The notes beneath the pieces are model-generated. The model searched no databases, was not told the origin of the DNA, and saw only the letters and a program-made list of their open reading frames with translations. A program made the translations under genes and the position numbers. From Haplomitrium mnioides (Eukaryota > Marchantiophyta > Haplomitriopsida > Calobryales), in assembly GCA_049999725.1 (NCBI GenBank), contig JBNGIS010020607.1, positions 1 to 36,834 of the forward strand: 36,834 bases of DNA, read 5' to 3'. This document shows, in pieces, positions 1 to 11,434 of this stretch; position 1 is the first letter of the stretch, and every line of letters starts with the position of its first letter.

Positions 1-1018
1 AGTGAGGCTATTGAACGTTTATCTCAAACTATAACTCTACATATGGGTAATTATAAGAAGAATTTGGAATGGAAAATCACCTCGTTGGCTAGATATGATG
101 CAATTCTTGGAATGAAATGGCTACGAAGATATAACTCGCAAGTAGATTGGCGAAAGAAGATACTCACGACATTTCAATGGAAGATTTGGGAAGATCAAGT
201 ACGACTTCACTCAAGGCACCTACCCTTATATGTGATTGGAGCACACTCAATCAAAAGACAAGACACGGTGTATTTAGGGCTCATACATGAACTCACAGTT
301 AATAAGGAGGACTCAAAGAATAAAATTCCCCACGATTTTCAAGGTATTTTGAAGGAGTTTCACGATGTCTTTCCCAATGATTTACCCTATGGCTTACCGC
401 CTAAATGATGCATTGATCACAAGATTGAGGCTATTCCTGAAAGTATTTCACCATGTAAAGCACCATATCGATTGCCTCCTCATGAACTCAAGGAATGCAA
501 ATCTCAAATTGCTGAATTATTGAAGAAGAGGTTCATTCAGCCAAGCATCTCTCCTTATGGTGCACCAATATTGTTTGTGAAAAAGAAAGATGGGAATATG
601 AGGATGTGTTTTGACTATCAAGCACTCAACCAACAAACGGTGAAAAATAAATATCCATTACCTAGAATGGATGATTTTTTTGATCAACTTCAAGGAGCAA
701 ATTACTTTACAAAGTTGGATTTGAGAAGCAGATACAATCAAATCCGAATTGCAGAAGGTGGTGTGCAAAAAACAACATTTCAAAGTTGATATGGGCATTT
801 CAAATATATCTTGTTATGCCTTTTGGAATAACTATTGCTCTTGCAACATTTATGGGTTTTATGAACGATATTTTTTGATCTTATCTGGACAAGTTTGTTA
901 TTGTCTTTTTGGATGACATTCTTATTTACAGCAAGAATCTCCAAGAGCATCAACAACACCTTTGTACGACATTGAAGGTACTTCAAAATCACAAGTCATA
1001 TGTGAAGTCCTAATAATC
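1..1018 (+). pseudogene. Protease tail and reverse transcriptase, broken
   Basis: The reading frame is open at the window edge, so the N-terminus lies outside. The first segment (1-405) carries the retropepsin-end motif DAILGMKWL and leads into the linker before the polymerase. The RT proper begins near 472: [14 protein letters not shown], then FTKLDL with the first catalytic Asp codon at 718, then after a frame change VMPFG and FLDDIL with the Asp pair at 912-917. Three TGA stops fall inside, at 406, 787 and 876, each where the family usually has Arg. A frameshift lies near 805-815. After about 1010 the thumb and connection region, normally some tens of residues, is missing and the RNase H linker starts at once. 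All catalytic Asp codons can be read, but the gene is dead. Confidence 0.88.
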
Positions 1019-1023
1019 ATATA

Positions 1024-1497
1024 CAACTAAGAAGATTTTTGAGGCTAACAAGGTTTTATCATCGATTCGTGAAAGGTTTTGCACAAATAGCAGAACCATT
1101 GACCAACTTGCTCAAGAAAAGTCATATGTGGACATGGAGAGCTACAGAAGAGTTGGCGTTTCAAGCATTAAAGAAATCACTTCTTCATGCTCAAATTCTT
1201 AAATGGTATGATTCTAAACGACCAATCAAACTTTTGGTGGATGCATCAAGAAAAGCCATAGGTGGAGTTTTGCAACAAGAATGGGAGGATGGTTGGCGTC
1301 ATATTGCCTTCTTTTCTAGAAAATTGAGTGATGCAGAGCAGAACTACCACACCACAGAACGAGAAGAATTGGCGATTGTGTTATCAACCAAGCATTGGAA
1401 GCACTATCTCAGAGATAAGGAGTTTGTAGTTGAAACCAACCATAAGCCTCTAATCTATCTAGAAACTCAAAAAGAGCTCTCAAAAAGACATATTTGA
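1024..1497 (+). pseudogene. RT connection and RNase H of gypsy element 1
   Basis: The segment starts inside the conserved stretch LRRFLRLTRFYHRFVKGF, which in gypsy elements joins RT to RNase H. The RNase H fold then follows: LLVDASRKAIGGVLQQ with the first acidic residue, TEREELAIV with the Glu, and TNHKPLIYL. In the last motif most relatives have TDHKPL, so the third acidic residue appears changed from Asp to Asn, which fits a G-to-A change. It ends at a TGA (1495-1497) just before the expected RWAEW tryptophan motif, which continues in frame after the stop. The enzyme would remove genomic RNA during reverse transcription; this copy is inactive by stop codon and probably by active-site loss. 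Confidence 0.87.
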
Positions 1498-2925
1498 TGG
1501 GCAGAGTGGCGACAATGTTTCCATATGAAGATGATTTATGTGGAAGGAAAATATCAAATTGCAAATGCCTTGACACGCATGCCTCAACTCAACATCATGT
1601 CAGAAATCACAATTCATCCTACTTGGTGGACAGAAATGTTGGTAGCAGTAAAGACAGATGAAGAGATGATTGCCACACAACAAAAGAAGTTGGTGAAAGA
1701 GGTGAGAGGGTTGATTCTCTTCCAATATAAGGTATGGGTTCCCAATAATGTTAAGCTTTGCTATGAGATTTTATATGAAGCACATGATTCTGTAGTTGGA
1801 GGCCATGTTGGAATTGAGAAGACTTTGGACCATCTTCAACGAGTTTACCATTGGCCTAAGATGCATCAAGATGTGGAGGCTTATGTTCGAAGTTGCTTGG
1901 CTTGTCAACAAGACAATGCTACCAACCTTAAACAAGGAGGCTTATTGCAACCATTACCTATTCCCAATCGACGATGGGAGCATATGAGTATGGATATTGT
2001 GTGTGAGCTACCTCGTACTTCTACGAGCTATGATGCTATTGTTGTTTATGTAGACAAGCTTAACAAAATGAGTCATATTCGTCTAACTACCAAATCTGTG
2101 ACAACACTTGAATCAGCATGAATTTATTTGGAAGCAGTCTACTCTCATCATGGCCTTTCCAAAGTTATTATTTCTGACCGAGGTACTCAATTCACCAGCA
2201 TGTTTTGGCGCACTATATTTGGTCTTCTCAAGACCAAACTAGCTATATCTACTGCTTATCACCCGGAATCAAATAGTCAAATTGAATGGACCAATCAAAC
2301 CATCAAAGATATGGTACGAGCTTTTACTTTGGAAGAGCAAGAAGAGTGGGATTGGCTACTCCCTCTTGTGGAGTTCTTGTACAATAACTCCATCAATAGT
2401 TCCATACATACCACACCTTTCTTTTTGATGTATGGTGAGTATCCTACCACGATCTCTAGTCTTCAACATGCATTACCGCCAACCTTTAAGAGTCTAGTCG
2501 TTGATGTTTTTCTCTATCGTTTACATCACGCAATTCGACGAGCCAAGGAAAAATTGAAAGTTGCTCATAATCGACAAAAGCAATATGTTGATACTCATCA
2601 TCGAGAGGTAACCTTTGCTATCGGTGACCAAGTCTGGCTCTCCACATCCAATCTTCCTTTGCTTCATTCGCGTAAGTTAAATGCTTGCTTTATTGGTCCT
2701 TTTTCTACCTCTGCTCGCATTGGTGAAGTGGCTCATCGGTTGGTTTTACCTCCTTACATGAAGATTCATCTGGTCTTTCATGTCTCTTTACTCTGGGCTT
2801 TTGTCCCTCGTTCTTCCTCTTTTACAAGTATCCAAGAGCCCTCTCCACCACCTGAACTTGTTCTTTGTGTGCCTCTTTTTATGCTAACTTGTATGTGTTA
2901 TACTTGTGCTAATTTGTGTGTGTAA
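1498..2925 (+). pseudogene. Integrase of gypsy element 1, one internal stop, 3' truncated
   Basis: Integrase inserts the cDNA into the genome. The N-terminal HHCC zinc-binding module is readable (GGHVGIEKTL, then SCLACQQ). The DDE core is complete: Asp in SMDIV (1992-1994), Asp in SDRGTQF (2176-2178) and Glu in QIEWTN (2284-2286). A TGA at 2119-2121 splits the core between the first two Asp residues. The C-terminal part holds GDQVWLST and HLVFHVSLL, typical of chromovirus integrases, and ends soon after PPPEL where a chromodomain would be expected. The last 20 or so codons look like unrelated T/G-rich DNA running into the tandem array. Confidence 0.9.
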
Positions 2926-2929
2926 TATG

Positions 2930-5900
2930 GGTTTGTAGTGTTACACTATGAGATCAAGAAGTAGAAGAGCACCTGTAACATGAAGTTATCATATATCGGT
3001 AGAAAAATATGGTGTGCCCACATAGCATTGGCACTGATTAAGAAGTAGAAGAGCACTTATAATATAAAATAATCCTGTTTTGGTAAGCAAATGTAGTACA
3101 ACTAGAAAATGTTGGAAGTACGAAGCAAACTTAGAAGTAAAATAGCACCATTAGTATTAAAATTTCTGATTTTGGTAGCTAATTTTTGTCTAACTAGATA
3201 GAATTGGAAGTGACTAGCAGATTAAGAAGTGGAAAAGCAATAAAAACATAGTATTATCATATTTTGGTAGGAAAATATGGTGTTAGTAGATAGAATTGGT
3301 AGTGACCAGTAGACCAAAAAGTAGAAGAGCACGAGTAACATGAAAATATCATAATATGAAAGGAAAATATGGTGTAGCTAGATAGTATTGGAAGTGATGA
3401 GCATACAAAAAAGTAGAAGAGCACAAGCAACATGAAATTATCAAAATTTGGTAGGAAAATGTGGTGTAACTAGATAACATTGGAAGCAACAAGCACATTA
3501 AAAAGTAGAAGAGCATTAGCAACATGAAACTATTGTATTTTGATAGGATTATGTGGTGTTAATAGATAGCATTGGAAATGACTACCAGATTAAGAAGTAG
3601 AAGAGCATCAAAAACATGAAATTGTTGTATTTTTGTTGTTAAATGTGGTGTTACTAGATAGCATTAGAAGTGACGAGTAGATTAAGAAGTAGAAGACACT
3701 TGCAACATGAATTTTTATATTTTTGTAGGAGAATATGGGATAACTAAATAGTATTGGAAGTGTCGACCAGACTAAGAAGTAGAATAACACAAGTAGCATG
3801 AAGATTTCATATTGTACTAGAAAAATATGTTGTAACTAGATAGCATTTGAATAAGCAAGGAGATTAAGAAAATAAAAAGTGAGAATAACATGAATTTATA
3901 GTATTTTTGTACTAAAATGTGGTGTAGTTAGATAATATTGCAAGTGATGACCAGACTAAGAAGTAGAAAAACACCACTCACATGAAATTCTCATATTTTT
4001 GTACAAGTGACGAGTAGATTAAGAAGTAGAAGACACTTGCAACATGAATTTTTATATTTTTGTAGGAGAATATGGGATAACTAAATAGTATTGGTAGTGT
4101 CAGGCAGACTAAGAAGTAGAATAACACAAGTAGCATGAAGATTTCATATTTTACTAGAAAAATATGTTGCAACTAGATAGCATTTGAATAAGCAAGTAGA
4201 TTTAGAAAATAAAAAGTAAAAATAACATGAATTTATAGTATTTTTGTACTAAAATGTGGTGTAGTTAGATAACATTGCAAGTGATGACAAGATTAAGAAG
4301 TAGAAAAACACCACTCACATGAAATTCTCATATTTTTGTAGGAAACTCTTGGTGTATCTAGATAGCATTGGTGGTGACATGTAGACTTAGAAGTACAAGA
4401 GCACCAATAACAAAAAATGATTGTATTTTGGTAGGAAAATGTGGTGTAACTAGATAGCATTGTCTCTAATGACCACATTAATAAATAGAAGACCACATAT
4501 AACATGAAATAATCCTATTTTGGTATAAATATAGTGCAATTAGATAACATTAGAAGTGATAAGAGAATTAAACAGTAGAAATACATCGATAATATTAGTT
4601 TATCTTATTTTGGTTGCAAAATTTGCTGCAACTAGATAGTATTGGAAGTGACTACAAGATTAAGAAGTAAAAGAGCACTTCCAATATAAAGTTATCATAT
4701 ATTTCTTAAGAAAGTGTAGTGTAACTAGATACCATTGGTAGTATAGAGCATATAAAGAAGTAGATGAGCATAAGCAACACAACATCATCATAATTTTGTA
4801 GGGAAATTTGGTATAGCTAGATTGTATTGGAAGTGACTAGCAGATTAAGAAGTAGAAGAGCACTAGCAACACAAAATTATTGTCTTTTGGTAGGGAAATA
4901 TGGTTTAACTGAAAAACAATAGCAGTGACGAGCAAATTATGAAGTGGAAGAGCACCAAAAACATGAAATTATCATAATTTGGTAAGAAAATGCATTGTAA
5001 CTAGATAGCCTTGGAAGTGCCAAATATAAGAAGAAGTAGAAAAACATTGCTAACATGAAATTATGATATTTTGGTAGGAAAATGTTGTGTAAATAGACAA
5101 CATTGGAAGTGATAAGTATTTAAAGAAATAGAAAAGCATGGATAACATGACAATATCTTATTTTGGTTGGAAAATGTAGTGTAGCTAGATAGCATTGGAA
5201 ATTGCTACCAATTAGAGAAGTAGAAGAAGAAGAGTAACATGAAATTATCATATTTTGGTTGCAAAATGTCATGTATCTTGATAACATTCAAAGTGAGGGA
5301 AAGATTAAAAAGTTAAAGAGAAATAGTAACATGAAATTGTTAAGTTTTAGTAAGGAATTGTAATATAGCTAGACAACAATGGAAATGATGAGGAAATTAA
5401 GAAGTAGAAGTGAAATAGCAACATTCATATATATATATTTTTTGTAGAAGAATGTAATATAACATTGTAACATATATAAGTGATGAGTAGATTCAAAAAT
5501 AGAAGAGGTTTGACAACATGAAATTATTTTATTTTGGTAGAAAAATGTGGTGTAGCTAGGCAACATTGGAAGTGATGAGCAAACTACGTAGAAGAGCATG
5601 CGTAACATGAAGATATTGCACTTGGGTAGAAAAGTGTAGTGCAACTAGATAGCATTGGAAGTGACAAGTATTTCAACAAACAGAAAAAGCACCAAACACA
5701 TGAAATTATTGTATTTTTTGAAGTTAATATGGTGTTACTAGATAACATTGGTAATGACAAGTAGATTAAAAAGTAGAACAACACCATTGAAATAAAGTTA
5801 TCATATTTTGGAACGAAATGTAGTATAGCTAGGTAGCATTGGTAGATACAAATAGATTAAGAAGTAGATGAGCACTAGTAACACAAACTTATCGTATTTT

Positions 5901-7659
5901 GTAGGAAAATATGGTGCAACTAGATAGCATTGGCAGTGATGAGCAGATTAAGAGAAACAAGAGCAATTGCTATAATAAATAATCTTATTTTGATAGAAAA
6001 ATATGGTGTAACTAGACAACATTGGAAGTGACTAGCAGATGAAGAAGTAAAATAGCATGAGCAACATGAATATATCATATTTTGGTTTTAAAATGTGATG
6101 TAACTAAGTAGCATTGGAAGTGAAGAAAAATCAAGAAGTAAAGAAGCACTAGGAATATGAAATTATCATATTTTGGTAAATAATATGGTGCAACAAGATA
6201 GAATTGGAAGTGATGAGCATCTTAAGAAGTAGAAAAACATTAATTATTAAATAGCAACATTAATTTATCTTGTTTTGGTAGGAAAATAAGGTGTAACTAG
6301 ATAGCATTGTAAGTGATGAGCATATTCAAAAGTAGAAGAGCACTAGTAATAGGAAATTTGTCTTATTTTAGAAAATATGGTGCAACTAAAAAGCATTGGA
6401 AGTGACGAGTAGACTAAGAAGTGCACGAACACTTGTAGTATGAAGTTATCATATTTTAGTAGAAAATATGTTTTTCAGCCAGATAGCATTGGAAGTGACA
6501 AGTAGATTAAGAAATAGAAAATTACCAAACACATTAAATTGTCATATTTTTGTTGTAAGTTGTAGTGTAACTAGATAACATTGAAAGTAGCAAGTACGTT
6601 CAAAAGTAGAACAACACCACTCTAATGAAATTATCGCATTTTGGTAGGAAAATGTGGGGTAACTAAATAGCATTGGTAGTGATGAGTAGATTGAGAAGTA
6701 GAAGAGCACTAATAGCACAACATCACTAGTATTTTGGTAGAAAAATGTGGTGTAACTAAATAGCATTGGAATTGACAAGCAGATTAAGAAGTAGAAAGGC
6801 ACTAATAACATAAATTTATTTTATTTTGTAGGAAAATGAGGTAAGCTAGATAGCATTGGAAGTGACGATTAGCTTCGAAAGTATAAGAGGACTAACAACA
6901 TGAAACTGTGATTTTTTGGTTGGAAAATTTGGGGTAACTACATAATATTGGAAGTGACAAGGAGATTAAGAAGTTGAAGAGCATTAGTAATAGTAGGATA
7001 GCGTATTTTGCTAGAAAAATATGGTGCAACTAAATAGCATTGGAAATGATGAGTAGATAAAGAAATAAAAAAGCACTAGTAACATGAAATTATTGTATTT
7101 TTGGAGTAAAGTGTGGTGTAACTAGATAGCATTGGAAGCGATGAGTAGATTAAGAAAAAGAAAAGCACCACTCAAATGAATTATTGTATTTTGGTAGGAA
7201 ATTATGGTTTAGCTAGATGGCATTAGTAGTCACGAGTAGATTAAAAAGTGCAAGAGCACATGTAGCATGAAATCATCATATTTTGGTAGAAAAAAAATAT
7301 GTAGCTAGATAGAATTGGCATTGATGAGTAGATTAAGAACTAGAACACCACGAGTAACATGATATAGTCATATTTTGGTAGGAAAATGTGGTGGAATTAG
7401 ACAACATTGGAAGTGACAAGTAGATTAGAAACTAGGAAATAATCATGTTTTGGTTGGAAAATGTGTTGTAGCTAGAAAACATTGGATGTGACAAGCATAT
7501 TAAGAAGTAGAAGCGCATGAGTAGTGTTATTTTATCTTATTTTGGTAGGAAAATTTGGTGTAACTAGATAGCATTGGAAGTCACTAGCAAATAAAGAAGT
7601 AGAAGAGTATTAGAAGAGTAACATGAAATTGTTTTGTTTTTGTAGGAAAATGTGGTGTA
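2930..7659. repeat. Degenerate 92-bp tandem array (about 50 copies)
   Basis: The landmark AAGAAGTAGAAGAGCAC recurs at 2957, 3041, 3133, 3225, 3317 and 3409, giving spacings of 84, 92, 92, 92 and 92, and continues to the end of the block. Other landmarks in each unit are ACATGAAATTATCATATTTT, GGTAGGAAAATGTGGTG and TAACTAGATAGCATTGGAAG. About 4.7 kb divided by 92 gives roughly 50 units, diverged by substitutions and small indels, so the array is old. The unit is not a multiple of three, so the many short minus-strand open frames rich in Leu, Ser and Phe are by-products. The left edge follows the integrase remnant and the right edge is the CACTA terminus. I do not recognise the family. Confidence 0.93.
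3669..4341. repeat. 337-bp out-of-register duplication inside the 92-bp array
   Basis: The stretch from about 3669 to 4004 recurs at about 4006 to 4341, with identical private variants (for example AGAAGACACTTGCAACATG and the shortened TATGGGATAACTAAATAG). The offset, measured at TGACGAGTAG, is 3671 to 4008, or 337 bp. That is about 3.66 units, so the junction unit near 4004 is truncated. The two halves are far more alike than neighbouring units are, so this is a later event than the amplification of the array. Confidence 0.85.
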
Positions 7660-7662
7660 AAC

Positions 7663-8000
7663 AACTGCTATTATGAACCCAAGACAAGCTACTCATAATA
7701 GAAACCATTTTTTTTTTGCAAACAAAATGATATTTTCAGGTTCAAAAATAGAAAAAATGAGGGTTTTTTTCCAAGACCTAAAATGATTGCAATCCAAGAC
7801 AAATGACTATGATAAATGAATTTTAATTTTAATTTTTGGTCATTTCAACCATTTGATCAGAATGACACAAATGGCATAAATGACCCATATTAGACCAAGA
7901 TGTCATTTTGAACAAAAATCAAAAGACTAGAAGAAGCATTACTAAGATATATTATCATTTCTACATGTTGTTCATTTTTGTCAATGGTAACAAATGACCA
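7663..8000. repeat. Left subterminal repeat region of CACTA copy A
   Basis: About seven AAATGAC/GTCATTT-like motifs lie within about 300 bp (for example near 7801, 7838, 7861, 7884, 7910 and 7993) in both orientations, mirroring the right edge. In En/Spm elements such subterminal repeats bind the TNPA-type protein, so this role is inferred. A perfect 9-bp inverted repeat (CTATTATGA at 7668-7676, TCATAATAG at 7693-7701) lies at the outer end. A T-rich block at 7700-7770 resembles one at 25227-25330. Confidence 0.6.
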
Positions 8001-10290
8001 AAACCCTTTTGTTGCCTCACAAGTTAAAGGATGAAGGTGCTAGAGCATGGAGATTTTTTCCAGCAAACTATGATGAGCTCAAGGCAAGACTAAGAAACGC
8101 TCCCTTCCTTGTTATTCATTCTTTTTCTCTGCTTATTTCTTACCTCTTCATCGCACCATGTCTATTTCTCTCTATGGGATCTCATCCCTTTGCATTGCCC
8201 CTAACCAATTCCCCTGTGTGTGATCTTCTCCCTCTCTCTTTGTTGCACGCCATTAATTTCTATCTATTTGACTTCTTGCATTCACATCTCCAAAGTTGGT
8301 GAGTGGGGGAGAGTCTAAGAGAAATTGGTTGGAGAAAGATGCACACTAACAAATAGACAAGGACATTAGATCATACAAAAATTTGTGGGTTGGAGGAACA
8401 AAAATTGTCCTTATGTAGGATATTTGTTTGAAGAAAGAAATTGATCTCTAATAGCAATGACAAAGTGAGAGAGCATGGATTGAAAATTTTGGCAGTTGGG
8501 TCAACAAGTATGGAGAAGGGAGTGAAAGCCCATTTTTTTTTTGGGTGTGTGTTGTTTCTTTGTGTTTATAGCATTGTTGCGAATTCTTGAAGTGATGGAT
8601 TTTGCTTGGGAGCAAGGACCTTGTAGATTGTACATAGGGCTATTTTTTTTTTTGGTTTGCTTGTTGTGTAAAGTAGAAGCTTAAGCCGCTCCATTGGAGT
8701 GGCATTTGGACGTTATGGGAAGAAGTAAGTGAATTTTTTTCCTACTTTCCATTGATTAAAAACACTTTTTCTTTTAGATTACTGCTATGTCTTGAATTTT
8801 TCTTGCTTCCGTCAATTAGATTTGAGATTTTTTGCAGAAGAGGTTCTTTATCTAAGGTGGTATAGTTGGTTCCCTTTGGCATGCATTTTTTTACTCCTGA
8901 CATGTAGTCTAAACACTTTGGACGTACCAAGAAAAAAAGGAGAAGAGCATTTATTGAATAGAATTATTTACATACTCTGCCTTGTGATGGAGTTTGATCG
9001 ATTAGGTTTGATTTTGTCATTTACCATGGGTTCTAATTTAGAATGGAAAAATTCATCGATGATAGTTCATTTGACAGAGATTATAGAGTTATGAATTGAG
9101 GTTGTTTCTTACCTTTGAAGCTTCAAATTTAGTACTACAACTAGTTGTAATTCTTATAGGCTTAGTGTTATAGATCAAATCTCTCTGCCTCTCAACATCT
9201 TTAACTAAACAAATGCAAGATTAAACTCTTTGCATCTTGATTTTGAAGTCCTTTGTGCTCTCTTGATTGTTGTTGCTTCTTTTGTTCACTCTTCCTCTTT
9301 CCGCTCCAATGATATTAGTCCTAAGATCATTGACGCATCTGTTGGATCCAACAAATGAAGTAGCAAAAAAAGACGTACAATTGCCAAGTTAGGCTTTGTT
9401 GTAAAAGGATATAGTTCCTTTCTTGTGGAGCTTTCTGAGGCTACAAATCTCCTTCTCAAAGTGAGTGAAAATACGAGTAAGCTCTCTATGTTGTTTAGGA
9501 ATTTAAAGATGTTTGACTTTCTTGTAAGCCCATTTGTTGTGGACAATAGAAAGAAGAGCATGTTGAAGACTTTAGCTATAGATGGAAAGTTTAACAAAAA
9601 TATGAGAATATTTTGCTGCATCTTGGTGAATTAGAAAAGAATCAATTTGATCAAGAATGTTGTCTAAGAGTTTGAGAGGGTTTTCAATGCATTGACAGAC
9701 AAATAAATTGCCATGATTGCTTGTGCTATAAGGATAAAGAAATCTCATGTAGCTTTGATAGTTCAGAGTATTCAAGAAAGTTTCAATCCTATGCTAATTG
9801 TTGGGTTTGTAGTGAGGTATGGAAAAGAAGGCTCTTGTTTCATGGATATGAGCATTGAGGGTCATCTTAATTGGTTGGCAGTGCAATTTTTCTATGCAAA
9901 GAAAGTGGGTGCATTCTAAACCTTTTAAAGCTTTATGACTGATTTTATTAGCGTGATATTAACACACTGACTCTTTTGGCTCAAAGTTTACTGTTGCATC
10001 AAAGAAGTGCTTCTTGGCATTTAATAATTCAATTTTCTCATGCAAAGAGTATGTGTGGGCATTTTGAAAATTGTCGTAATCTTGATCACTTGTCTAAGCT
10101 CTTAAAGGAGGGTACTTGCTAATGTTTCAACCAAGCTTAATGGCATGATATTTTGTGAATATCCTTATATGATAACAAAAACCAAAGAGAAGATTGGCTT
10201 AATGGTTTGAGGGAAGAAATCAAAGAGTCGTGTTTGGCTTTTATTTTTACAAAGGATTGGCGAGATATGGCTTCTAGGGTTTAGAGAACA
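8001..10290. other. Unassigned internal DNA of copy A
   Basis: No family recognised. Short open frames occur on both strands (for example 7994-8302 + with a leading GARAWRFFPANYDELKARLR, and 9425-9634 +), but none shows a known motif or continues for long. Runs of T occur at 8530 and 8645. This stretch has no counterpart in copy B. It could be the promoter-proximal part of the transposon or a decayed captured host fragment; the sequence does not decide. Confidence 0.4.
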
Positions 10291-10306
10291 TTTTTTGTGA
10301 GAGCTA

Positions 10307-10450
10307 ATGCTCTTCAAGTTTTCATCCCCGTATGAGTACATGGGAATTGTCTAAGGCTAGTTGATGCTCTTCAGGTTTCCATCAGTAGATGAGTACACGG
10401 GAAATGGTTTGAGGCTCTTCAAAGCTCCATTGAGAGAGTAGAATATGGTC
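10307..10450. repeat. Short degenerate tandem repeats around GCTCTTCA
   Basis: The landmark (A/G)TGCTCTTCA or AGGCTCTTCA recurs at about 10307, 10364 and 10412, followed by a TTCCAT...GAG element. Copy B carries a related run at 20322-20440 (TTCCATTGAGAG, TTCCATCGAGAG). It is probably part of the non-coding leader of the transposon. Confidence 0.5.
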
Positions 10451-11434
10451 AAGTGATTATGAAAACATGCTCTTTATTACACATCTTTTGCTAAGATTTG
10501 TCTTTGTATGTGCTTTGATTCAATCATTTCCCACGGTGAGTTGAGAACTATGGTTTGGGTAGACTGTTGGCCATGAAGCTTGCTTTTGAAGAAGGACTAT
10601 GGGATCATATGGAGTATTTGTTGAGGAGTCTTTGGTAGCATAGAGGAGTTGATTGCAAACACAATCAGAAATGGAGATTATGGTAGGAGTGGCAATGGAA
10701 CATGTTGCTACAACCTATTGCAATTGCAAATGCTTGGTAAAAAAAAGAAGAGAATGATGAGTGGACGTTCCTTTTTGTGCCCTATTTGCATTAAGTGATA
10801 GATGTGTGTTGTGACAAGGTGGAGCCCGAGATCTTGTTGTGTAGAGAATGAAAATTGGAGCTATATTGCTAAGAATAGGAATCAAAAATAGATTTAAAGT
10901 TGCAAGAGAGGTCCTAGTCCCTCATGGGCACTTTTTCCCCCTTCAATGAAAATTATACTCTATTTGCTGGTAGAAAAGCCCACATTTGTGAAGACCATGC
11001 TCAATTTCACATTGAGCTCATTTTCTTAAGTTTGCAATTTTGTGAGCCTATCAACATGTTGAGCTTTCCATTCCCTTGAGAGACTTTTAGCCCTCTTTAT
11101 TTGCATTATGATTTCAAGCAAAAGTTAGATTCTCGATTTAGTATAGATTCTATGAAGAGATTAGAGGGTCCTATAATATAAAATGGGTAGCAAGTTCTAT
11201 CCAAGGAGGTTGCAGTGCCAAACAAACCTCTAACCTTTCTTGACAATCAATATGCCCAAATTGTAAGTTCCTATAGTGTCGTAGAGTGTCGAGCCTCATT
11301 GTAGGTTGATTTTTGCTATTTCTTCCAAAAATTAGTATAAAATAGGTTCAAAGATTGATGAGATCTATGGTGAGAAATCAACAATTTGGAAATGCGTAAA
11401 GGCTACCATATTGATTTACTCACTTTGTGCAAGC

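Larger units (their letters stand above)
1..2925 (+). mobile_element. Truncated Ty3/gypsy retrotransposon, chromovirus-like (element 1)
   Basis: This is an old gypsy-type polyprotein in the order protease tail, reverse transcriptase, RNase H, integrase, which is the Ty3/gypsy rather than copia order. Almost all of it lies in one frame (codons starting at positions 1 mod 3), but TGA stops interrupt it at 406, 787, 1495 and 2119. A frameshifted stretch at about 810-1018 carries a further TGA at 876. The integrase wording (GLLQPLPIP, SMDIV, GDQVWLST, HLVFHVSLL) resembles plant chromoviruses, but no chromodomain follows. The left end is cut by the window. The right end dissolves into the 92-bp array, so neither LTR, the primer site nor the polypurine tract is visible. 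It cannot encode a working element. The gypsy assignment is secure; the chromovirus subclass is inferred. Confidence 0.9.

Noticed and set aside
3608-6811. Series of minus-strand open frames with similar Leu/Ser/Phe-rich peptides in the 92-bp array
   Set aside because: The unit length is 92, not a multiple of three. The frames stop and restart with unit indels, and the similar peptides follow from the DNA repeat rather than from coding selection.
2930-7659. Regularly spaced repeats suggesting a CRISPR-like array
   Set aside because: The repeats are contiguous 92-bp units with no unique spacers, and the context is a plant genome.
7994-8302. 102-codon frame beginning with a protein-like GARAWRFFPANYDELKARLR
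   Set aside because: Only the first 25 or so codons look protein-like. There is no family match from memory and no continuation, so it is not called as a gene.
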